This document shows, one piece after another, positions 56,001 through 64,000 of a stretch of DNA of 64,000 nucleotides (the stretch's first letter is position 1; every line of letters begins with the position of its first letter). The stretch is from the NCBI GenBank assembly GCA_023853785.1, contig JAJIRX010000981.1, positions 1-64,000 of the forward strand. The letters are read 5' to 3'. The notes below the pieces were generated by a model. It was not told the origin of the DNA. It did no database searches and saw only the letters and a program-made list of their open reading frames with translations. Source of the DNA: Psilocybe azurescens. Taxonomy: Eukaryota > Basidiomycota > Agaricomycetes > Agaricales > Agrocybaceae. The position numbers were made by a program, and so were the translations under genes.

Positions 56001-57481
56001 ATCTGGACGAGAGGATTTTGATGTTCAAGGACATTTTCGATCTCACTCCTCCAGGGCATGTTGGTCGAGAAGACTACTTACTTGGCTTACTGCCCACTTT
56101 ATATCAGCGATTTATGGAGACATCCCGAGGAGAAGACATCGACGAGATAATTGAATTCAGCCCCGAGATTCTGGATCTACTTTCTTCTCCAAATCCCTAT
56201 CCAGCAGCCAGCACTCTCGCCGCTGTTCTGGCGTCATCTTACCTAGCTCGGTTCAAACTGACAAGTCAGCTTCATTATATCAACGAAGCAACTATGCTCT
56301 TACAGGAGAGTATCTTCAATTCGTCCCTAACCGATTCCAATCGAGTGGATCTTTTCGATATTTTAGGATATTCGTTCCATCTTCGGTTCCAGGAAACAGG
56401 CCACCGTCCATATCTTGAACAAGCGGAACGGTATTATCATCATACTTTGAGTATCCACCGTTCATCCGAACCAGCAGGAACGTATCCTACCCATGGAAAG
56501 ACAGCGGCGCTCTGCGATCATTTCAAACTGTCGCACCAGCGACGTTATCTTGGCGAGGCCATTAAACTCCACCGAGATGCTCTCCCAATATTTTCTTCGC
56601 GTCCTCGAGAACGGGATGGGCCTGTTTTTCTTTTAGCAGATGCCCTCATTTTCCTTTTCCAGGAGTTAGACCGACAAGCTGATCTGGACGAAGCGATTTC
56701 CTTGTACGAAGAGGCTCTCGCATTGAGTAACCCTCCGCGTTTCCAAAGAGCCAGACGCCTCAATGGTCTTGGTGTTGTGCTTCGGAAGCGCTTTGAAATG
56801 AATGGTCGGCAAGATGACCTTGCCAGAGTCATTGCACTGCACCAGGAAGCTCTCGAGCTATGCCCTCCTCGGTATCTTGAACGAGACAATTCCCTCAGCG
56901 GGTTAGCAGCCGCGCTAGCGAGTCGTTTCACGATTTCAGGCCAGCAGTCGGATCTCCTCGAAGCCATCAATTTTTACCAACAGGCTCTTGAGTGCCTCCC
57001 CTTTCCTCATCCTAGGCGAGCAAACACTCTCTTTGGCCTAGCAGGAACACTCCAGAGCCTCTTCGAGGTGACAGGCCAACTAGATAAGCTCAATGAAGTT
57101 CTTGACTTGCATAGGCAGGCACTCACACTACGCCCTTCTCTGCATGTCGACCGAGCCGACTCGCTCTTTGGCTTAGCACTTGCCCTTCGAAGTCTCCATA
57201 AACACCGGCTATCGGCACCTCAAAGCGACTTTGGGGAGACGGTCCAACGTGATGAACTTGATGAAATGATTTATTTGCTCAAAGGATTTCTTGACCTGCG
57301 ACCTTCACCCCATTCCGCGCGGGCCAAGTCTGCCAGTTCTTTGTTCGATGCACTTCTTACCCGGTTTGGAAGCGCAGGTCATCCAGAGGACCTGATTGAT
57401 GTGCTCGTTTATCGCAAAGAATTGCTCAATCTCAAATCTCCCAAATCTCCACTCAACACAACGGCTTCAAAACCTGCTTAG
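53070..57481 (+). CDS. DUF2235 (Tle1-like) hydrolase fused to TPR repeats
   Basis: The N-terminal half is the alpha/beta-hydrolase domain called DUF2235 or Tle1-like: LVVSIDGTANQFG, then the nucleophile motif FGFSRGAYQVR formed across a spliced intron, and WFAGSHSDIGGG, which should carry the catalytic Asp/His. Introns with GT..AG ends interrupt it, for example 53,268-53,322, ~54,300-54,353, ~54,676-54,735 and ~54,956-55,019. A helical linker (DEITRMRLVKEEIQLHIEAM) leads to a 589-codon open exon from 55,712, made of ~44-residue tetratricopeptide units such as LDEAISLYEEALALSNPPRF. It may be a lipase or esterase with a TPR scaffold; substrate unknown. At about 53,900 a TAA interrupts the simplest reading, so the exon model there is uncertain. 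Confidence 0.8.
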
Positions 57482-58154
57482 TGCGGAGCATGTCATGACT
57501 TTTCCCTCGAATATTCCATTGACATTCCTCCGACCCTCGCAGAGTAGATATCTATGTTCATGTATTGTGATTTTCGTTGTACGGCCAGTCTTTGATGCAC
57601 TTTGGACTTCGGATGACGATTCAAGGGTACTTCCTACAAAGATCCAGCAGCAATATATGCATACGTACATTGTGTACTTATGTAGTAGACACTAGCTTAG
57701 ACCCATACATGTGTAGCTTCATATTTATACATGAGATATGAGCCCTTAGCGTTCAACCTTCAATTCGTCCAAACTCGTAGATCGCAGTTTATCATTACGC
57801 TATTGTCAGCGTCCAGTCTCTAGCGACCCAACCTCTGCATTGCAAGTGACTGTGTGAAATCTTCCGCAAGAATAAGGACAATATGTTGGCAGAATATTTT
57901 CTAATCGAACTTGAAGAAAACGCTCTAGGCGGACCAGTCCAAAAAAAAGTTTAGATTACATAGAGAATTACACGCATATGTATACACATTACACAAAAAA
58001 CGAAACGAAGAACCAGAAACACGGAGATCCGACTGCCGTCAATCGCAGATAAGCTCGTCGGGATCGTATACGACTTCAGCAGGACTCCTAACAAACGCTC
58101 AGCTAGCAATTCAAATGGCCGGTTGGCTTGCAAAACTTACCTTTGTTCGATGCC
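57482..58154. other. Intergenic, nothing recognised
   Basis: It lies between the convergent TPR gene and Hsp70-like copy B. Short frames only. A TATAC/ACAT-rich stretch at 57,950-58,000 has no clear function. Confidence 0.5.
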
Positions 58155-60600
58155 CTAAATGACAGTGATAATGTCAGAGAAAGTTGAAGCGGAGTCATAG
58201 ATACGCACATTACTATCCTTCCAGGAAATCTGGGCCTTCAATTCCGTCAGCCCAAATGATAATATTATATCATACAACACTTGGTAGTACACCGGCCCAG
58301 AGTTGCACCGGAAGTGAGGGCGCATAGGAAGCTTCGACATATCAGCCGTCACGAGGCAAAGAGTAGAGTACATATCTAGAGTCTATGTTCAGCTGTGATG
58401 ATGATAAGGAGTCGTAAAGTCTCACCTGGATCTTCATCTACCTAGCGGGGTTTACTTTTAGTTCCACGATAACATCGTATTTTTGAAGTCACGGATTGAA
58501 GCTTTGACGCATCCTCTGACTGACGACAATAGGAATCTCTGTAATCCTCGACCTCAGAAACCTTGGTATTCTTAAATTGCGATGATCGTCGTTCATTGTC
58601 AAAAATGTGCTCTTCGATTACATGGCAATTACATACCTTTAGAAGAATGACATCTAATGCTCCAGAAATCAGAGTACGGCCATCCAGCTGAATAAATTTT
58701 TGGGCCGAGCGTGCGATATGTTCGGGATCCTTAGGATTGAATAAAGGACACAAATTGGTACCATAGGCATATTTTCACACTCTTGCGCCTACAAAATGGT
58801 CCAGATAGAAGGAAACAGCGCCATCTGCCGCAGCCTTGTTCCTTTCATGACAGTTAGCACACAAACACCATAATCGATATACGACAGATACGCACACATG
58901 GCGGTCAGGGCGGCATATATCCAGGGTATCATCAGAGAGCCTGGCCTTCAGGTTCACGAATAGCCAGTGGCTGGCCGCAAAGCCGCCGACAAGAAAGACA
59001 GACTGAACCACGATAATGTTTTGCCGTTCAGTGTATCCATCTCAGCGATGAGTGGTGGAATATAATTCACCGCAATTTCAGTCTTTGAATCCGCACGCTG
59101 TTTCCCGATCGATTCCACTATACATTGAATGGATGGTTCAAAGAAGAAAGCTACATCGGAGCTAGATCAGATAACTGTCGCTCAGCGAAAAGATGAGCTC
59201 ATAAACTTATGGCACTCACTCAGGTAATTTGAGTTGTCCACTTCGAATATTCAGTAAAGGGTCTCTATCCCCACGCCTTCCGAATTTAATGTACTGCGCG
59301 TCGTCGTCGTTGTGGAATCGGAGCTTGGTACCCTTGTCAAAACATTCAGCGATGTTCGGGATATCATCAATAAAGCGAGAATTTTCCAAAAGGTCTGTGA
59401 CATTGAAAAAATATGGTTAAGTACATAATAGCAAGGAATGTTTAAGCCACAGACTCTCGAAGTAATTCCTCGCACTGCTGGTCACGAAGACCAACCCCCG
59501 AAAATGGCCTGTAGAAAAAGATACAGCTCGTAAGGAAGTTGGGTTGTGAACATAGTTTCAGAAGTCATACACCCTGGAGCAACCAATTCTTCGAACGATT
59601 GTGTGTCCTGGGATGTTTGTTTATACGCGGTGATATCGACGGTCCCTCTGCCTGCATCAACAATGAAGATGCCCTTTCCTTGCTATGAATAACCAGAAAC
59701 TTTAGGTGGCAGATCCATTGTGCGAGGACGGACGATGCTCACCTCCATAACGTGGGTCATCAATCCCTCCTGAATACAGAAGTGCAAGCTAGCTTCACCC
59801 TCTGTAACGAACGAGAGACGCTGCTGCCCAGCCGGACTGTTTGGAATCAAGCCCGCCTTTACTGCAGCCCGCCGCATCTGGCTCTGCTGAATTCCTTCCC
59901 AGCCGTTCGGATGTGTGAGCACAAAGTCGGTGCGGGTGTCGAGATTCTTCCACATGTCGGCCCCGTTGGGGTGTTTCCTCGATATACGTCCGCGCACATT
60001 GGTGGAGGTAGCGTAGAAAGTCGGCGAAGACGTCTATGACCGTCTTCCCTTTGGGAAGAGGTGGGATGGTGTGGCTGGCGATCAACGCAGAGCTGGGGCT
60101 TTGGGGGCGCAAGTGAAGTTTGAACCTGAAAGATCAAGGCACAAGGGTGAAAACTATGCACAATCTTTTGGAAGAACAAAGAGAACTTGCCATTCCGCCT
60201 TTGTCCATTCTTTTGTCTTCAGCATCGGCTTCGATGCCCTCTCGCTTCGCTTCTGCACCCACAGCGCGCACTTCTCCGTGTTTATCGTAGTGGATAATTA
60301 TGGGTATCTTGGAGTTACCACCAACATGGTCCTCAGCGGGGAACCTGCGTTTCAATGCATCGTGAATAGACCTGACGTGAAAGGGCAAGTTGGAACAAGA
60401 TATACACACCTTGTTACTGATCGAATCTCAGCAACTTCTCCCGGATTAAGAATACTGCCAAGCAGAACCCAGTGTTCAGATGAAAGATTAAGGAGTAGAT
60501 ATTGCACTAACCTGTATGAGATGCCGCTGAAAGTAGTCCTAACGTCAAAGGCGAGGACGAGCTTGCGTTGGGTGCCGCTGTAAGGCTGCCTGGTTGACAT
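58155..60600 (-). pseudogene. Hsp70-like ATPase, copy B
   Basis: A minus-strand gene with Met at 60,598-60,600 (MSTRQPYSGTQRKLVLAF) and a last codon before TAG at 58,155. Exons in order: FDVRTTFSGISY (first phosphate loop, Arg in place of the usual Gly), EDHVGGNSKIPIIIHYDKHG, PPLPKGKTVIDVFADFLRYL, TDFVLTHPNGWEGIQQSQMR, QQRLSFVTEGEASLHFCIQE, GKGIFIVDAG, VFLVGGFAASHWLFVNLKAR, DGAVSFYLDHFVGA, DPEHIARSAQKF and LSFGLTELKAQISWKDS. The family (Hsp70/HSPA12-type actin-like ATPase) is usual in Agaricomycetes. An in-frame TAG near 58,444 replaces a Trp codon (TGG in copy A). It is complete in layout but probably not functional. Confidence 0.8.
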
Positions 60601-61564
60601 AACTAGACAAAGAGATGGGTCCAGTAAAATAACAGGTATTCGTGTATCTGTGCGGTTTATATGCCCGCGGTGAGACATAACTGGCCATCCAGAAACCCCT
60701 TAGATCTGCGGTTTCCATGAATTTGCAAGCACGATCGGCTACGATGATATCATTGTACATACCTGCAACATGTTCGCGTTAGCAACTTTGTTCCAAAGAC
60801 CAGTGCATACAGCTTTCATTCTCTCCTTCAGAATCCCCGTCTTCATTTCAAGTCCCAGTATCGCATTTTTGCATGATGCATGTGTAGTACCGTGACACTC
60901 AAATTGAAAGGAGGATGCAGGAAACAACGGAGTCTACGGAGAAGATGCAACAACGCGCGACGCAGGACTGAACTGTGACATAGCGTGATTTCCCACACAA
61001 TGCACTCAATATCGAAGTCGTAACTGCTAACTCGTCTGTTTCTGGACGGGGCTCTTGGACCGGCGTCAGAGGTATTAGCAGTCAAAGAGTTGGATAGTGA
61101 ACTTCCCTGAATCCTGAGCGCTTAGCCATAAAATACGTCTGGATCCGAAATTTTTCAAAACAATCATCCCAGTTTTTGTGATCGGGTACAACAAATATTG
61201 AGACACCAAAATAACCTACACAACTCGAACAAAATCCCGAAACATGGATCAAAGGCGAGACTGCCACGAACAGCATTGACGGTTCGATGATCTTGTCGAT
61301 AGCGAATAAAGTTACCTCGATTTTGCAGTCTAGCAGCCAGGAACCCAGCGACGTACAACCGACAGGACAGCCAGGACAGAACGTTTGGGTTCAACACGAC
61401 AAATCCCCAGATCTCGAGCCGAACGCTAACATAACACACACCATCTCGAAAGTGGCCATGCAACCGATAATAGCACACCGGTGGCTATAGAAGTAAACGA
61501 TGCGAATTTGAGGTGGAAAGACGAAGTAGAGAAGTCCCGTGAATTAGCTCGGTAAGTCGAGCGA
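60601..61564. other. Divergent intergenic region, copy B
   Basis: Counterpart of 11,864-12,811 between the Hsp70-like and coiled-coil genes. Short frames only; possible upstream exons not resolved. Confidence 0.4.
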
Positions 61565-62707
61565 TTGAAAAGGTTGTTGCACTTGACAAGGGATGAACTG
61601 GATTCAATGAAAGAGAAATTGAAACACACAAACGGGACACTCGAGAATTATGACAGCTACTTGCACAGAAATATAAAAGAAGCACGTCGCCGGACAGAGG
61701 CCGCGCAACAGCAGACACGGGAATACAGAGAACATATCCACATGACGGACCAAGAGAACGCCTTTTTCCAAGAAAAACTACGCGCATCTGGATCCAAAGT
61801 CAATGAGATGGCGAGGTTATCGCAGGAACCAAATGGTGAGCTAAAGGGGGTCCACACGTTCTTGATCACATCCGACCAGTACTCTGGCGCCGATATCATC
61901 CAAATGGTAGACGCGTTGAATGTCGACATTTTCCAGCTTGCTACTTTTGTAGTTGAACTGATTGAGGATGAGACGATGTCGGTCAGCTATGAAGAGCGTA
62001 CCCGGAAGCTGAAAACTTGTCAGCACCCTTTGAAAACAGTTTCCGACACAATCGGGACAAAGCTATGCACACATCTTGCCAACAATTCACCCAAGTCCGA
62101 ACAGAAGAAGATCCTCTACCGCTGCAACTAGCAATCCAAAGTTATTTGACGAATTGGTGCACACAAAGAATGTCTGTCCTTCCTGTAGAACTACAGAAGT
62201 CAGTCTTTGACGACTTATACGAGAGGATAAAATCACCCGGTATGTCGCCAAATATATGCTGTTGCGTCTTTGATATTCTGACGGCAAAGTAGAGGGTCAA
62301 GCAGTGTCGCGAAGATGGAGAGCCATGACAAGTGCCCAGATACAAGATCCCGACAGTAAAGGGGTCGTCGAGGCCACAGCAAGACCATCCATTTTTTGTT
62401 ATACCTGTGCAGCTGGTCCTCTTCGGGCGCACAGTCGCATAAGTCGATGACGGCTATAGAAAATAAGTTATTTGTCACCATAAAGCAGAGCGCCCATTTG
62501 AAGAAGTCGATCCATCAAGGGATAACGAGTGCTGAACTGCTGACGTGGAAATTGATTTTCATTCACAATCCGAAAGATTCATTTGACGGCGACGCCATGG
62601 ACAACAGCTACAGCGATGGTGTCAGCAATTCTGTGGAGTGCGACGACGGGAAAGAAGCCACGCACTTCGTACAGTCGGAATGGGCCTGCGAAGTCCGTGA
62701 GAAATAA
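61565..62707 (+). CDS. Coiled-coil protein, copy B
   Basis: Starts MKRLLHLTRDELDSMKEK. The charged helix (ENYDSYLHRNIKEARRRTEA) runs unbroken into QENAFFQEKLRASGSKVNEM and HTFLITSDQYSGADIIQMVD. A frameshift near 62,085 (one A fewer than in copy A) precedes PVELQKSVFDDLYERIKSP. An intron (GTATGTCGCC donor at ~62,240, acceptor GGCAAAG) leads to VEGQAVSRRWRAMTSAQIQD in good frame. Further exons run to about 62,707. Copies A and B are each broken at different places, so the ancestor was intact. Function unknown. Confidence 0.6.
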
Positions 62708-62811
62708 GGGAGAGCCACTAGATTCTCATATGAATGTGCTCCTGAAACCCAAAGTCGCGTTGAACTAGGTTGTGGACGATCCCGTGGATAGTGACGACAA
62801 TGCATATCAGA

Positions 62812-63540
62812 CTACTTGAGGGGTTGAGATGGCGGATGTTGGACGAGCTTGAGTTCGACGAGGTGAATGCGGACTTTTTGCATTTGTTTTTTCATCTTTC
62901 TTCTGTTCCTGTTGAGAGAAACGAATATCGACCTTGTGAGGATTATGATATGATGCTCTCCCGAGGAAATTGACATACCCCACTTGCGTTTAAAGCGAGC
63001 CAAAACCGAACTTGGTTTGCCCGCTTTCAAATCTGCTTGAGCCTCCATTAATTCAACAGAAGCAAGCAACATCAGAGTGAAGTGGATCTAAGATGGCCTG
63101 AGCATTCTTGGACGAGAGTTGCTGTGAGCACGACGTGTTAAGTTTTCTTCGCATGTATTCTGTAGCGATGGTGTTATCTCCTCGCATAACCTAATGTCAA
63201 GAGGGTGATGATGTTAAATGGTTTGGAGACCTGAAATCGATGAGACATATGCCAGTCTGCGTAAATTAGATAAAAACTCACCTTTGTTTTGAGAGAAACA
63301 AGGTAACGGGGTATTTTTGCCCACAATCCCACCGACTGTAGAATAAAGATGTAGAACGACAATAAAACCATAACAATGCGGACTCGACCTCAAAGAATCG
63401 GCCCGATGACGTGGGCATGTTGTGGGCACGACTGCATCCTGGGGTAGATGTTTTCAGATGATGCGAGTAGCGAATCCCTTCGGATCTTGTTGTCAATGTC
63501 AGTGAGAACTTGTCGCTTTGTGTAGCTCTCTGGCAGGATA
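62812..63540 (-). other. Unrecognised multi-exon minus-strand gene, copy B
   Basis: Same structure as 14,060-14,785: hydrophobic exon (VLLSFYIFILQSVGLWAKI), intron GTGAGTTTTTATC...TTTCAG, then VSKPFNIITLL, then MLLASVELMEAQADLKAGKP. Function unknown. Confidence 0.3.
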
Positions 63541-63558
63541 ATCGGTCAACATCTGAAC

Positions 63559-64000
63559 ATAAGTCAAGGTGACGGTAAGTCGGATAAGATCAATTGAAAA
63601 CACTGCCTCACCAATCAATTCAGAATCTTGTGAGCTTGATCAGAACGATAGGCAAAAGTTTAACTATTCTTAACCAATTCATCTCTCAAAGCAATATTCA
63701 GGTCAAAAGTAAATCTGTAGGGGAGAAAGCAAGAGAGAAGTCATGGACTCGTGGCGGTTCTTGCCATCAATTCCATTTATTTCCACGGCAGGACTGGGGT
63801 TGGCTGCGGGATCAATCTGTAGACCGCCTAACCCATACATACACCACCTATGGCAGAAAGATATTCGTGGAACATATGCTCAAGTGCTTAAGCGCCGACA
63901 CAATACCTGCTAAGGCTGCATTACTGCGAGTAAGTGTTTGATTGTTTTAAAGGTTCAGATTCTGATGTCCATCAGCGTTTCAACTTTCAAAGACAACCTT
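63559..64000. repeat. Segmental duplication continuing to the window edge
   Basis: Matches 42,767-43,206 with few differences, including the 115-codon frame at 63,594-63,941. It is cut by the end of the window. Confidence 0.9.

Larger units (their letters stand above)
58271..63564. repeat. Segmental duplication, copy B
   Basis: Colinear with 6889-14,785 but lacking the 2747-bp composite element, the 65-bp hairpin and the 28-kb interval. It continues without a break into the segment matching 42,767-43,206. It supplies the unoccupied site for composite element 1. Confidence 0.9.

Overview
The window looks like nuclear DNA of a filamentous basidiomycete, most likely an Agaricomycete. Coding segments are split by short spliceosomal introns of about 45-65 bp. 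The gene families (Hsp70-like ATPases, F-box proteins, a DUF2235-TPR protein, KDZ-transposon-associated fragments, a PIF1-type Helitron) are ones common in mushroom-forming fungi. I cannot name the species. Most of the window is mobile DNA in several nested layers.

Layout. 1-6.9 kb: AT-rich, CpG-poor decayed repeats with two Tc1/mariner-like elements, a MITE and divergent tandem repeats. 6.9-14.8 kb: copy A of a segmental duplication (Hsp70-like gene on the minus strand, coiled-coil gene on the plus strand), split by a 2.7-kb insertion at 7145-9891. 14.8-18.9 kb: unrecognised minus-strand genes. 18,991-21,149: a second insertion of the same kind. 21.3-24.9 kb: F-box-type gene pieces on the minus strand. 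24.9-33.3 kb: a Helitron (DUF6570 region, HUH Rep, PIF1-like helicase) interrupted at 25,758-27,935 by a third insertion of that kind. 33.8-42.3 kb: a Tc1-like element with ~200-bp TIRs, itself split by a Ty3/gypsy chromovirus with identical 452-bp LTRs. 43.5-48.4 kb: a 4.9-kb foldback element. 51.0-57.5 kb: a decayed TPR array followed by a DUF2235-TPR gene. 58.2-64 kb: copy B of the duplication.

The best candidate for something undescribed is the family at 7145-9891, 18,991-21,149 and 25,758-27,935. The three members share related termini, 9-bp target duplications, dense subterminal palindromes whose sequence differs between copies, a conserved 'head', a hypervariable GAC-triplet body and a conserved AT-rich 3' block. 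Two of them share a spliceosomal-type intron. Copy A's insertion is proven by the uninterrupted paralogous site near 58,450; the third is proven by the Helitron reading frame it breaks.

A caution for every 'broken gene' call: most frameshifts here sit in homopolymer runs that are one base too short. This suggests residual assembly indels rather than decay. No RNA gene, CRISPR array or prokaryotic feature was found, apart from one degenerate tRNA-like sequence.
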